Source: Niastella yeongjuensis
GTDB lineage: Bacteria > Bacteroidota > Bacteroidia > Chitinophagales > Chitinophagaceae
Assembly: GCF_900110245.1 (NCBI RefSeq)
Contig: NZ_FOCZ01000007.1
Coordinates: forward strand, 434,001 to 498,000
Direction of reading: 5' to 3'
DNA: 64,000 bases
Made by a program: the position numbers and the translations under genes. Of the stretch, positions 45,297 through 55,531 are shown in pieces. Position 1 is the stretch's first letter. Each line of letters opens with the position of its first letter. The notes under the pieces were generated by a model. The model was not told the origin of the DNA and ran no database searches. It saw only the letters and a program-made list of their open reading frames with translations.

Positions 45297-46724
45297 ATGA
45301 GGCAAAATAGAATTCAAACGTGGATGCTAAGTCGATTACGGGCAGCCCTTATCTTTGGGATATTTAGCAGCCAGGTACCGAAAAGAGCTTATTCGCAGCA
45401 ACAACTCTCGTTGAAAGACGCTTTGAAAATTGGAATTGAAAACTATGGGACCATCAAAGCTAAGGGAAATTACGTTGCTGCGTCGAAAGCGCAGGTTAAA
45501 CAGGCCAGGTTGGATTACCTGCCGAACCTTAATCTGGCGATAGAAGTCAACTACGGAACAGCCAACGGTCAAAACGGCCCATTATATGCCTTTGGTCCAA
45601 CAGGCATTGCTACCACTGGGTTGCCGTTAGCTGCACAAAACTGGAGCGCCGATTTTGGTTCATTATACCTGACGAACGTGAACTGGGATTTCTTTTCTTT
45701 CGGCCGCACCAGGGAAAAGATAAAAACGGCGGGTCTTAAAACCGAGCTGGATGACGCAGACCTCAGGCAAGAGATCTTCCAACAACAAATAAGGATCTGT
45801 GCAGCCTATCTGAATCTACTTGCTGCACAGCGGTTGACCACATCTTACCACAAGAATCTCGACCGTGCCGATACATTGCGGCAAATTATTGTACGTAAGG
45901 CACAAAAGGACCTGCTGGCCGGTGTGGATTCTTCACAGGCTAATGCTGAAGTTTCCAGTGCAAGAAGCATCCTGCTAAAAGCAATGACCTATGAAGACGA
46001 GCAAAACAGTGCCCTGATCAAGCTTTTGGGCACTGTTTTTCAGAAGATCGATGCCGACACACTTTTTATAACCCAACTGCCGGGATCTGTTCCAATCAAC
46101 GCAGATTCAGTGTCAGCACACCATCCCATACTGCAATACTATAAAAGCCGCGTCCTCTACAGCGATCAACAACTGAATTATTTTAAAACACTTAATTACC
46201 CAACATTGAGTTTGGGCATGGCGATGCAGAGCAGAGGCTCGGGATTCGGCAACAACTTTTCATCGGACAGGCTCAGCTACACGAAAGGCCAGACGGATGG
46301 GATCGGTTTTGACAGGAGCAACTATGTTGTAGCACTCGGCATTACCTGGAACCTGACCCAGCCGGTTCGGATAAAACAGCAAATTAAATCGCAAAAATTG
46401 ATAAGCCAGGGTATCACTGATGAGCTGGAATTGGCTCGGCAACAGTTGGCGGCGCAACTTGACTTTTCAAATGCCAGGATCAGGAATGCAATCGCAGATT
46501 ACTACGAAACCCCAAAGCAGGTAAAGGCTGCAAGGGATGCTTATTTTCAGAAGTTGGTCCTTTATAATCATGGATTGACAAACCTTGTCGACGTAACCCA
46601 GGCGCTCTATTCTTTGGTGAGAGCAGAAACAGCCCGGGATATTGCCTATACTAATGTTTGGCAGGCACTTCTATTCAAATCTGCATCCGTTGGGGATTTC
46701 AATCTCTTTTATGATAATTTATAA
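45297..46724 (+). CDS. TolC-family outer-membrane efflux protein
   Basis: The 475-residue protein has an N-terminal export signal and two OEP repeats rich in long helices (KAQVKQARLDYLPNLNLAI; ADTLRQIIVRKAQKDLLAGVDSSQANAEVSSARS; and the second-half QVKAARDAYFQKLVLYNHGLTNLVDVTQALYSLVRAE). It would form the trimeric channel for the RND pump encoded next. Spacing of 5 bp to the pump gene indicates translational coupling. Confidence 0.9.
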   Translation: MRQNRIQTWMLSRLRAALIFGIFSSQVPKRAYSQQQLSLKDALKIGIENYGTIKAKGNYVAASKAQVKQARLDYLPNLNLAIEVNYGTANGQNGPLYAFGPTGIATTGLPLAAQNWSADFGSLYLTNVNWDFFSFGRTREKIKTAGLKTELDDADLRQEIFQQQIRICAAYLNLLAAQRLTTSYHKNLDRADTLRQIIVRKAQKDLLAGVDSSQANAEVSSARSILLKAMTYEDEQNSALIKLLGTVFQKIDADTLFITQLPGSVPINADSVSAHHPILQYYKSRVLYSDQQLNYFKTLNYPTLSLGMAMQSRGSGFGNNFSSDRLSYTKGQTDGIGFDRSNYVVALGITWNLTQPVRIKQQIKSQKLISQGITDELELARQQLAAQLDFSNARIRNAIADYYETPKQVKAARDAYFQKLVLYNHGLTNLVDVTQALYSLVRAETARDIAYTNVWQALLFKSASVGDFNLFYDNL

Positions 46725-46729
46725 CTCCG

Positions 46730-49700
46730 ATGAAACTAATACTCTTCGCTCTTAGAAAACCCATTACCATCATGGTGCTGGTGGCCTCCGTTCTTTTCTT
46801 CGGAATAAGTGCGAGCCGAACGATCAAGGTTGATATTTTTCCGGGATTGGATCTACCGGTACTCTATGTCGCGCATCCATATGGTGGCTTTACACCTAAC
46901 CAAATGGAGCCATTCTTTACAAAGCAGTATATAAACACGCTGCTTTTCGTGAACGGCGTTAAAAGCGTTGAAACAAAAAACATACAAGGGTTAACATTAA
47001 TTAAGTTAACCTTTTATCCTGGTACAAATATGGCCGCTGCAGAAGCGGAAGCAACCGCTGCAACCAACCGTGCACAGGCTTTGTTTCCCGCAGGTTCCAA
47101 TCCTCCTTTCCTACTGCGCTTCGATGCATCAACCTTACCAATAGGGCAATTAGTGGTAAGCAGCGATACACGTAACAATAACGAACTACTCGATTTGGCC
47201 AATATTTACGTGCGGTCGGCATTTACTCAGATCCCTGGGCTGTTATCGCCGTTGCCATTTGGAGGAAATTTCCGGACGGTTGTTATTAAACCAGATCCGG
47301 AGTTATTGCGAAGCCATAATTTAACGCCTGAACAGGTTATTCAGGCTATCGCGGCCAATAATCAAAGCACTCCATCGGGCAACGTTCGCATGGACGATAA
47401 AAATTACCTTATTCCGATCAACACTACCATTCACCGGGTACAGGATTTCGGTAATATCCCGCTTTTTAAAGGTGGCGTAGAAAACCTCTATCTGCGTGAT
47501 ATTGCAACTATCCAGGATGGTGCTGACATAACGGTTGGCTATGCACTCGTTAACGGCAAGCGTTCTGTTTACATGCCTATTGCTAAAAATGCAGATGCAT
47601 CTACCTGGGAGGTCGTGAAGAAATTGAAGGAAGCATTGCCTGGCATGCAAGCGACCCTGCCTGAGGATGTGAAGCTGACTTACGCGTTTGATCAGTCGGT
47701 GTATGTCATCAATGCTGTTAAAAGCCTGATCTCGGAAGGAGTTATTGGCGCAGTGCTTACCGGATTGATGGTATTGCTCTTTCTTGGTGACTGGCGGGGC
47801 GCAGTGATAGTCATTCTAACTATTCCTACCTCAATTATTACGGGCGTGCTTTTTCTCAATCTTTTCGGGCAAACCATCAATATCATGACGCTTAGCGGAC
47901 TTGCGCTGGCCATTGGTATTCTGGTGGATGGAAGCACTGTGACGATTGAAAATATACACCAACACCTGGCAATGGGAAAACCCAGACGGCTTGCCATCTG
48001 GGATGCATGTAAGGAAATTGCTTTCCCCAACTTGCTTATCCTTCTTTGTATTCTGGCGGTATTTGCACCTGCATTCACCATGGGAGGCATTCCGGGAAGT
48101 TTGTTTCTACCACTTGCCTTAGCCATCGGCTTTAGCGTGATAATGTCTTTTTTCCTGGCACAAACATTTGTTCCGGTTATGGCAAACTGGATCATGAAGG
48201 GGCATGCAAAACAAACGGATCAGCATCAGCCTTTAAAAGCAGGTAAATTTGACAGGCTACGTTTAAGGTTTCTCAGATTTATGGACCGGATGATGCCTTA
48301 TAGAAGGACCATTGTAATCGTTTACCTGATTGGTTCGATAGTAGTGGCAGGTGGGCTGTTGTCAATTATCGGGAAGGATATATTACCAAAAGTGAACGGC
48401 AAACAATTTCAGGTAAGAATACGGGCTGCTGAAGGAACACGGATTGAAAGAACGGAAGAAAAGACTTTGAAAACGACCCAGATCATTAAGAATATCGTGG
48501 GCGAAGAAAATGTGCTGATCACTTCTGCTTATGTGGGCCTGCACCCGAATATGTTTTCCATGAACCCTATTTATCTATGGATGGCTGGTCCACACGAATC
48601 CGTGTTGCAGGTTGCCTTCAAAGAAGACTATAAGACCAATCTGGATCAACTAAAAGAAAAGATAAGGGCACAGGTCACAAAGCAAATGCCCGGGCTGAGG
48701 CTGTCTTTTGAGCCCATTGAATTAACTGATAAGATACTAAGCCAGGGCTCACCAACGCCGATAGAGGTGCGTTTTGCAGGCCGTAACAAAAAGCTGAACG
48801 AGCAGTACGCTGAAAAGCTGATGTACGAACTGAAAAAAATAAGTTATATAAGAGACGTTCAGTTGGGCCAATCCAATAAATATCCAGCTATCGAGATCGA
48901 AGTGGACCGCATACGGGCCGCGCAGCTGGGAGTAGACATCAACGACATTTCGCGGTCATTGGTCGCCTCTACCTCTTCTTCTCGGTATACAGACCGTAAT
49001 ATCTGGATCGATGAGAGATCAGGAAATAGCTATAACGTTCAGGTTCAGGTACCCGAGAACCAAATGAAGAGCTTAAGTGATATTGGCGAGATACCACTAT
49101 TGAAAAACAATTTCCGTCCAGTGCTTAGCGATGTAGCCACCATTAAGCATAGCATTACCTACGGAGAGAATGACAACCTTGGCACTCTTCCCATGTTAAC
49201 AGTTACCGCGAACCTCGATAATAAGGATTTAGGTGCCGCGGCAGCCGATGTACAAAAAGCTATCAGGGCGCTGGGGGAACTTCCAAGAGGCCTTACCGTT
49301 CAACAAATAGGTCTGAATCAAACATTAAAAGATACACTAAGCAGTCTTCAAAATGGTTTAGCTGTAGCCATTGTGGTAATTTTTCTAATGTTGGCGGCAA
49401 ACTTTCAATCTTTCAGGGTATCGGCAATTATTTTATCTACAGTACCGGCGGTGATCATTGGATCGCTTGCGTTATTACTCATTACCGGTTCAACGCTCAA
49501 TCTGCAATCGTATATGGGTATCATTATGTCTGTTGGTGTATCAATATCCAACGCAGTGCTGCTCATCACCAATGCGGAGCAGCTACGACTAAAAAATGGT
49601 AATGCCTTATTGTCGGCGAACGAATCAGCCGCCCTAAGGTTGCGACCAATTTTAATGACGGCCCTCGCCATGGTGATGGGCATGTTGCCAATGGCAAGTG

Positions 49701-49897
49701 GTTTAGGTGAAGCAGGTGATCAAACATCACCGCTCGGTCGCGCCGTCGTAGGTGGATTGATCGCGTCTACCTTTGCAGTGCTGTTTATACTGCCCTTGCT
49801 ATTTGCGTGGGGCCAACAAAAGGCATCCCTTAAATCTGTTTCCCTTGAAGCAAATGATGAGGAAAGCCAATCTTATATTAACTCTTTAAGCGAATAA
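46730..49897 (+). CDS. RND efflux pump, HAE1/AcrB-like inner-membrane subunit
   Basis: The 1055-residue pump has the 1+5+1+5 membrane pattern with two large periplasmic domains. It opens RKPITIMVLVASVLFFGISA; the fourth span reads LAIGILVDGSTVTIENIHQH, where the usual Asp-Asp proton relay of AcrB is a single Asp followed by Gly, as in some metal- or lipid-type RND proteins. It would exchange protons for drugs, metals or lipophilic compounds through the neighbouring TolC and adaptor. The substrate is unclear. Confidence 0.9.
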   Translation: MKLILFALRKPITIMVLVASVLFFGISASRTIKVDIFPGLDLPVLYVAHPYGGFTPNQMEPFFTKQYINTLLFVNGVKSVETKNIQGLTLIKLTFYPGTNMAAAEAEATAATNRAQALFPAGSNPPFLLRFDASTLPIGQLVVSSDTRNNNELLDLANIYVRSAFTQIPGLLSPLPFGGNFRTVVIKPDPELLRSHNLTPEQVIQAIAANNQSTPSGNVRMDDKNYLIPINTTIHRVQDFGNIPLFKGGVENLYLRDIATIQDGADITVGYALVNGKRSVYMPIAKNADASTWEVVKKLKEALPGMQATLPEDVKLTYAFDQSVYVINAVKSLISEGVIGAVLTGLMVLLFLGDWRGAVIVILTIPTSIITGVLFLNLFGQTINIMTLSGLALAIGILVDGSTVTIENIHQHLAMGKPRRLAIWDACKEIAFPNLLILLCILAVFAPAFTMGGIPGSLFLPLALAIGFSVIMSFFLAQTFVPVMANWIMKGHAKQTDQHQPLKAGKFDRLRLRFLRFMDRMMPYRRTIVIVYLIGSIVVAGGLLSIIGKDILPKVNGKQFQVRIRAAEGTRIERTEEKTLKTTQIIKNIVGEENVLITSAYVGLHPNMFSMNPIYLWMAGPHESVLQVAFKEDYKTNLDQLKEKIRAQVTKQMPGLRLSFEPIELTDKILSQGSPTPIEVRFAGRNKKLNEQYAEKLMYELKKISYIRDVQLGQSNKYPAIEIEVDRIRAAQLGVDINDISRSLVASTSSSRYTDRNIWIDERSGNSYNVQVQVPENQMKSLSDIGEIPLLKNNFRPVLSDVATIKHSITYGENDNLGTLPMLTVTANLDNKDLGAAAADVQKAIRALGELPRGLTVQQIGLNQTLKDTLSSLQNGLAVAIVVIFLMLAANFQSFRVSAIILSTVPAVIIGSLALLLITGSTLNLQSYMGIIMSVGVSISNAVLLITNAEQLRLKNGNALLSANESAALRLRPILMTALAMVMGMLPMASGLGEAGDQTSPLGRAVVGGLIASTFAVLFILPLLFAWGQQKASLKSVSLEANDEESQSYINSLSE

Positions 49898-49898
49898 T

Positions 49899-51002
49899 AT
49901 GAATATTAATTCCGCCAACACCATTATAACAATCGCATGCGTGTTCGGGGTGGCGTGCTCGTCGCCTTCAAAAGAGAAGGAACCAGTTCATAAGACTGCG
50001 CCGGCCACACCACCCGCTGCGTCCGTGACTTTTGAACTCACTAACGGATCGGTGCATACTGATCTGGTTATTCCTGCAGAATTATCCGCATACCGGGAGG
50101 TAGATCTGTATGCCAAGGTAAACAGCTATGTGAGAACTCTGTCTGTCGATGTGGGGTCTTTTGTAAAGAAAGGGCAATTGCTGGCAACACTTGAAGCGCC
50201 CGAGCTAATCTCTCAGTTAGCCGCAACAGAGTCGAGGTATAAAGCACAGCAGGCAATTTATGAATCCAGTAATGCGACCTATCAACGTATTTTAGACGCA
50301 AGCACAACGCCGGGGACAATCTCAAAAAATGACGTGGACATTGCCTTAGCCAAACGCAATTCAGACCGGGCACAAATGGAGGCAGCTATGGCAGATTACA
50401 AAGCCAATACGACTGTTACGCAATATCTGGTGATCAGGGCCCCATTTGACGGAGTGATCAGCGCAAGAAATGTAAACTTGGGAGCATATATGGGACCTTC
50501 GGGCAAAGGGTCTGAGTTACCAATTTTCACGCTCCAGCAGCAGCAACACTTACGCCTCATCCTGCAAATCCCGGAAGCATATAAAAACCTTATCAAGCTC
50601 AATGATGTGGTCAACTTTACGGTAAAAGCTTTTCCTGACCGGGTATTCAGTGCAGAAATTGCACGAAGGGCTGGCGTTATGAATAAAAAGTTGCGCTCGG
50701 AACATGTGGAACTCGATGTACTAAATGATGGCTTGCAACTATCTCCGGGAATGGTTGCAGAGGCTGTAATTGGACTAAATACCGGTTCAACGGGATTTGC
50801 AGTGCCTAAAGGGGCGGTCGTAAATTCAACCGATGGCGTTTTTATGATCGAAGACTCGTCCGGCTATGCCAAACGAGTGCCGGTCAGGCTTGGCAGAAGT
50901 TCCGATAGTCTTGCTGAGGTTTTTGGAAAGGGCCTTGTTCCAGGCCGGAGGTTTGTTCGCAACGGAAGTGAAGAAATCCGCCATGGTTATGCTTTGCATT
51001 AA
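49899..51002 (+). CDS. RND periplasmic adaptor (membrane-fusion) lipoprotein
   Basis: The 367-residue protein has a lipobox ending VACS (Cys20) and then a barrel/lipoyl region (SAYREVDLYAKVNSYVRTLSVDVGSFVKKGQLLATLEAPEL). A helical hairpin follows (about 100-165), then the second lipoyl half (RAPFDGVISARNVNLGAYMG) and a beta-barrel domain. It bridges the pump and the TolC channel. It follows the pump gene by 1 bp. Confidence 0.9.
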   Translation: MNINSANTIITIACVFGVACSSPSKEKEPVHKTAPATPPAASVTFELTNGSVHTDLVIPAELSAYREVDLYAKVNSYVRTLSVDVGSFVKKGQLLATLEAPELISQLAATESRYKAQQAIYESSNATYQRILDASTTPGTISKNDVDIALAKRNSDRAQMEAAMADYKANTTVTQYLVIRAPFDGVISARNVNLGAYMGPSGKGSELPIFTLQQQQHLRLILQIPEAYKNLIKLNDVVNFTVKAFPDRVFSAEIARRAGVMNKKLRSEHVELDVLNDGLQLSPGMVAEAVIGLNTGSTGFAVPKGAVVNSTDGVFMIEDSSGYAKRVPVRLGRSSDSLAEVFGKGLVPGRRFVRNGSEEIRHGYALH

Positions 51003-51003
51003 C

Positions 51004-51035
51004 TAGACAGAATTGTCCATTTTTTGTTAATTTTG
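51004..51035 (+). promoter_or_regulatory. TAGACA dyad and promoter of the third-type TetR gene
   Basis: TAGACAGAATTGTCCA (51004-51019) is a dyad with half-sites TAGACA/TGTCCA. TAATTTTG (51028-51035) is a Bacteroidetes -7 box ending 3 bp before the ATG at 51039. A matching dyad is at 40251-40266. Confidence 0.55.
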
Positions 51036-51038
51036 CGT

Positions 51039-51602
51039 ATGAAGGAATCAGCAGCAAAAGCCAGAATTCTTGATGTAGCTACAAGATTATTCTACGAGCA
51101 GGGGTATAATTCTACTGGCATCAATCAAATTATAGAAGAAGCGGAGATCGCCCGGGGTTCTTTGTATAATCACTTTCCCTCAAAAAGAGATCTGCTTATC
51201 GCCTATATCGAACACGCTGAAAATGCCTGGTTTGCCCGGCTGAGCGAATTTCTGAGAAAGTACAGAACCCCAAAGTCTAAACTACTGGGCATATTCGATT
51301 TTAGGGAGGATGAACAATATAAAACAGGCTTTCGTGGGTGTCACTTTTCTAAGGTAATGGCAGAAATTCCGAAAGACGATATCGAGATATTTGCACAGGT
51401 GAGCCGTGAAAAAGACCGCATGAAGTACTACATCAGGGAATTATTAGTGCAAATAGAATTAAAAAACAAATCGGGACTGGATATTGATATGATCTGTGAG
51501 GCAATATTCCTTCTTTTTGAGGGGTGTACAATTGCTGCGAGTTTATACAAAGGTGAGCGGCCAATAGCAAATGCAAAGAAAATAGTTACTTCGTTATTAT
51601 AG
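51039..51602 (+). CDS. TetR-family regulator of the efflux operon
   Basis: From the ATG at 51039 the protein has 187 residues. The helix-turn-helix is RILDVATRLFYEQGYNSTGINQIIEEAEIARGSLYNHFPSKRDLL; the ligand domain contains GFRGCHFSKVMAEIP, with a cysteine in a position that senses electrophiles in some relatives. It ends the ilvB-to-adaptor operon but has its own promoter and dyad, so it can be made alone. It probably represses the pump genes and possibly the MFS at 40329. Confidence 0.87.
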   Translation: MKESAAKARILDVATRLFYEQGYNSTGINQIIEEAEIARGSLYNHFPSKRDLLIAYIEHAENAWFARLSEFLRKYRTPKSKLLGIFDFREDEQYKTGFRGCHFSKVMAEIPKDDIEIFAQVSREKDRMKYYIRELLVQIELKNKSGLDIDMICEAIFLLFEGCTIAASLYKGERPIANAKKIVTSLL

Positions 51603-51617
51603 TTAAACAAAAATCAG

Positions 51618-51654
51618 GAGGTTGTCTCAGATCAAATGAGAGAACCTCTTTTTT
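51618..51654 (+). terminator. Terminator of the efflux operon
   Basis: GAGGTTGTCTCA pairs with TGAGAGAACCTC around a short loop, followed by six T. Confidence 0.82.
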
Positions 51655-51669
51655 CCCATACAGCCCAGG

Positions 51670-52470
51670 TTATTTAAAGACGTTTTTAACATTGATAAAA
51701 TCTGAAGGACGGAAACTGGTAACCTGGTAAAATGTACTACTAAATGAAGAGAGGCTTTGATAGCCCGTTTGGTAAGCTATATCTTCCAGGGAATGGTTGT
51801 TTTTTACAATAAGCTCAAAAGCCTTTGCCATCCGCAACAGTTTTAAATATTGAAGAAAAGACATATCCAATGTAGTCTTAAAGAAGCGGGACAACGAACG
51901 AGCACTAAAATTAAATTTTTTGCTGATAGTTGCAATAGAGTGCTGTTCTGATAAATTATCTTCCATGTATTTAATAATCTCCAACATTCTTGTATTCTCT
52001 GTATGGGGAAGAGCCATTGGAAGAACGCGGGTACTGATCTCGGGCAGTATATTTTTTATAACTTTTAAGAATAAATACTTTTCATCATTTTCCATAACAT
52101 GCCCCGCCCATTTTTGAGAATGGATGAACATTTGAAGCAACAGTTCATTTATAGGGTAAATCCCAATCTTATTATAGAATTCATTTTTATGATCGTCTCG
52201 CGTATTAAAGAATATGGAGCGCAAATGGGTGGCAGAGTCGGCAGCTGTTAAATTATGACGGACGCCCGCTGGCATCCAGAAATAATGCCTTGCAGGAATT
52301 AAATAAGTCCTTTCTGCAACCTGAATATAAGCAAGCCCACCTTCTACATATGACAACTGCCCCTTTGAATGCGTATGAAATGGAAGTCGTTTTTCGCATT
52401 TCTCATACATTACAAATATGGAGTCTGGCAATAAATCTATTTCAGGTAAAGAAGCAGTAATGTGTCCCAT
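51670..52470 (-). CDS. AraC-family transcription regulator
   Basis: The 266-residue protein has an N-terminal cupin sensor (about 20-100: RLPFHTHSKGQLSYVEGG, RHYFWMPAGVRHNLT) and a C-terminal double helix-turn-helix (about 165-260: HSIATISKKFNFSARSLSRFFKTTLDMSFLQYLKLLRM, SLEDIAYQTGYQSLSSFSSTFYQVT). This is the AraC-cupin layout of many metabolic or drug regulators. Neighbours are a TetR terminator and sucA; the target is unknown. Confidence 0.87.
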   Translation of the reverse strand: MGHITASLPEIDLLPDSIFVMYEKCEKRLPFHTHSKGQLSYVEGGLAYIQVAERTYLIPARHYFWMPAGVRHNLTAADSATHLRSIFFNTRDDHKNEFYNKIGIYPINELLLQMFIHSQKWAGHVMENDEKYLFLKVIKNILPEISTRVLPMALPHTENTRMLEIIKYMEDNLSEQHSIATISKKFNFSARSLSRFFKTTLDMSFLQYLKLLRMAKAFELIVKNNHSLEDIAYQTGYQSLSSFSSTFYQVTSFRPSDFINVKNVFK

Positions 52471-52750
52471 TCTCCCTTTTATACAAAGATAGAATTATAT
52501 CCATCAATTGGCTGGATTCAACAAATATTTGACTAAAATACTAAAACAACATACCTCAGGAAGCTTATACCTTTGTCAAGGAAAGTAGCAATGGTTATTT
52601 ATTGATGGACTACAAGTTCAATTATCAGGTGATATTAATTTACAATGATCGAACCGGTACATTTTAGCTACTGCATCTAAATAACGGAAGGCTTAAAACC
52701 ATTTCAAACAGCTGCCGGGATTTTTGAAATATTTAATAATAAAAGTTTGT
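52471..52750. other. Intergenic region before sucA
   Basis: AT-rich, between the divergent araC-type gene and sucA. It should hold both promoters; I see no clear palindrome or TAnnTTTG box. Confidence 0.4.
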
Positions 52751-55531
52751 ATGGACCAATTCACATATCTCAACAATGGGAATGCAGCTTATGTCAGCGC
52801 ACTCTACGATGATTACCAAAAAGATCCGGCTTCAGTAGATTTTGTCTGGCAAAAGTTCTTTGAAGGATTTGATCTGGGAAAATCATCAATTAATGAAAAT
52901 AATCCTGCTCCACCATCTCATACAGTCGAAGTAGCAACGGTACTTGAGAAGGAGATCAACGTGCTTAATTTAATTAATGGCTATCGTACAAGAGGGCATT
53001 TGTTTACAAAAACGAATCCGGTAATGGAACGCAGGAAACATAGTCCCGCACTGGAGCTGGAAAATTTCGGTTTAATAGATGCGGATCTTGATACGATATT
53101 CAATGCAGGCGCAAAAGTAGGTATCGGGCCGGCAACGTTACGTGAGATCAGGGAATTGTTGGAGCAGACCTATTGCAGGTCCATTGGTGCAGAATATCTT
53201 TATATGCGCGATCCTGAGAAGATAAAGTGGTTTGAAAGCAGGATGGAAAAGGAACGTAATACCCCCCGGTTTTCCGCTGATAAAAAGAAAAATATACTTA
53301 ATAGACTAAATGAGGCAGTAGTCTTTGAAAATTTCCTGGGCACTAAATTCCTGGGACAAAAACGTTTCTCGCTGGAAGGAGCTGAATCATTGATACCCGC
53401 TTTAGATTTTGTAATAGAGAAGGGTGCTGAATTGGGAGTGGAAGAATATATTATTGGGATGGGACATAGGGGCAGGCTGAATGTACTGGCAAACATCATG
53501 AGAAAGCCGTATAAAGAGATCTTTTCAGAGTTTCAGGGCAAGAACTATGATGTTACAGGTGTGTTTGGCGGTGATGTAAAATACCATTTGGGATACTCAA
53601 ACGACATACAGGTATCCAATGGCAGGATGGTACATATAAGCCTTTGCCCCAACCCTTCCCACCTCGAAACTGTTGATGCTATTGTAGAAGGGGAAACCAG
53701 GTCGAAAGCAGATCTAAAATACAATGGGAACCACAGAAAGATAGCACCTATTCTACTTCACGGTGATGCCTCCATCGCCGGACAGGGTATTGTTTATGAG
53801 ATACTGCAAATGTCGAAACTAGATGGGTTTCGCACGGGTGGCACCATACACCTGGTTGTAAACAACCAGGTGGGGTTCACCACCAACTATAAAGATGGCA
53901 GGTCCAGTACATATTGTACTGATCTCGCCAAAGTCGTTCTTAGCCCGGTATTTCACGTTAACGGAGATGATGCGGAAGCATTGGCATACGTGATCAATAT
54001 GGCTATGGAATACCGTCAAACATTTCAGGAAGATGTTTTTATTGACATATTATGTTATCGTAAATATGGACATAATGAATCGGATGAACCTAAGTTTACA
54101 CAACCTCTGTTATATAAGGCCATTGAAGCCCATCCTAACCCGAAAGAGATCTATGTAAAGAAACTAATAGCAGAAGGCAGTGTTGATGCCAATTATGTGG
54201 AAGAACTTGAGAAAACATTTAAAGATCAATTGCAGATCTTACTGGATGAATCCAAAGCAGAGGAAAAGTTCAAGCCTGTAAAGCAAATGTTCGATGGTGT
54301 TTGGAAAGGGCTGAGAATTCCCGTTGATAAAGATTTTCATACATCACCAGATACCTCTATTTCAGCGGAAGCCTTATTAAATATAGGGCGCGACATCACA
54401 ACCCTGCCAACCGGGAAGAAGTTTTTAAAAAAAGTTGAAAAGCTTTTTGAAGCGCGAAAAAAAATGGCAGCCCAAACACAGATATTTGATTGGGCAATGG
54501 GAGAATTACTGGCTTATGGTTCTTTACTAAAAGAGCATTATGCCGTACGCTTAACCGGAGAAGATGTAGAACGCGGCACTTTTTCACACAGACACGCCAT
54601 ACTTACTGTTGAAGATTCAGAAGAGAAATACAATCCACTGGATGCTTTACAGACAGACGTCCGATTTGAAATTTACAATTCCCTTTTATCTGAATATGCG
54701 GTATTGGGCTTTGAGTACGGCTATGCGTTAGCCAACCCCAATGCATTGATCATTTGGGAAGCGCAATTTGGCGATTTTGCAAATGGTGCTCAGATCATCA
54801 TTGATCAGTATATCGCAAGCGCTGAAACCAAATGGAAGCTTGGGAATGGGTTGGTTTTGTTACTACCTCACGGGTATGAAGGTCAGGGACCGGAACATTC
54901 ATCAGCGAGGATAGAACGTTTTATGGAATTATGCGCCAATAACAATATTCAGGTAGCCAATTGCTCTACACCAGCAAATTTCTTTCATATTCTACGCAGA
55001 CAACTGCATCGGGATTTCCGCAAACCACTAATAATATTTACGCCTAAGAGTTTACTGCGCCATCCAAAGTGCGTTTCGCCAATCGACGATTTTACCAGAG
55101 GCGGTTTTCAGGAACTGATCGACGATAGTCTGGCTAATACGGAATATGTTAAACGGATTCTATTTTGCTCTGGTAAAATATATTATGACCTGCTAGAGAA
55201 GCAACGGGCAGAAGAACGTAGGGATATAGCAATTGTGAGGATTGAACAGCTTTACCCAACACCTGTTCAACAGATGAAAAATATCAAAAAAAAATACAGC
55301 AATGCCCGGGAACTGATCTGGGTTCAGGAGGAGCCACAAAATATGGGTGCCTGGCCATACATATGCCGAAAGTTCTGTGAAACCGATCTTCAGATGAGTG
55401 TTATATCCCGCAGGGAAAGTAGCAGTACTGCAACCGGGCATACAAAACTGCACGAACCCGAACAGGCGGCAATTATCGAAGATGCGTTTAAAACATCAAT
55501 TCATATCATGGAAACGATTGGATTAAAATAA
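52751..55531 (+). CDS. sucA: 2-oxoglutarate dehydrogenase E1 component
   Basis: The 926-residue ThDP enzyme decarboxylates 2-oxoglutarate in the TCA cycle and passes the succinyl group to E2. Motifs: GMGHRGRLNVLANIM, LHGDASIAGQGIVYE (ThDP), VNNQVGFTTN, YGHNESDEPKFTQP and EEPQNMGAWPY. The ATG at 52751 matches the normal start (MDQFTYLNNGNAAYVSALYDDY); the earlier start at 52724 is unnecessary. The expected sucB follows only as a 5' scrap, so E2 must come from elsewhere or this copy is a duplicate. Confidence 0.92.
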   Translation: MDQFTYLNNGNAAYVSALYDDYQKDPASVDFVWQKFFEGFDLGKSSINENNPAPPSHTVEVATVLEKEINVLNLINGYRTRGHLFTKTNPVMERRKHSPALELENFGLIDADLDTIFNAGAKVGIGPATLREIRELLEQTYCRSIGAEYLYMRDPEKIKWFESRMEKERNTPRFSADKKKNILNRLNEAVVFENFLGTKFLGQKRFSLEGAESLIPALDFVIEKGAELGVEEYIIGMGHRGRLNVLANIMRKPYKEIFSEFQGKNYDVTGVFGGDVKYHLGYSNDIQVSNGRMVHISLCPNPSHLETVDAIVEGETRSKADLKYNGNHRKIAPILLHGDASIAGQGIVYEILQMSKLDGFRTGGTIHLVVNNQVGFTTNYKDGRSSTYCTDLAKVVLSPVFHVNGDDAEALAYVINMAMEYRQTFQEDVFIDILCYRKYGHNESDEPKFTQPLLYKAIEAHPNPKEIYVKKLIAEGSVDANYVEELEKTFKDQLQILLDESKAEEKFKPVKQMFDGVWKGLRIPVDKDFHTSPDTSISAEALLNIGRDITTLPTGKKFLKKVEKLFEARKKMAAQTQIFDWAMGELLAYGSLLKEHYAVRLTGEDVERGTFSHRHAILTVEDSEEKYNPLDALQTDVRFEIYNSLLSEYAVLGFEYGYALANPNALIIWEAQFGDFANGAQIIIDQYIASAETKWKLGNGLVLLLPHGYEGQGPEHSSARIERFMELCANNNIQVANCSTPANFFHILRRQLHRDFRKPLIIFTPKSLLRHPKCVSPIDDFTRGGFQELIDDSLANTEYVKRILFCSGKIYYDLLEKQRAEERRDIAIVRIEQLYPTPVQQMKNIKKKYSNARELIWVQEEPQNMGAWPYICRKFCETDLQMSVISRRESSSTATGHTKLHEPEQAAIIEDAFKTSIHIMETIGLK

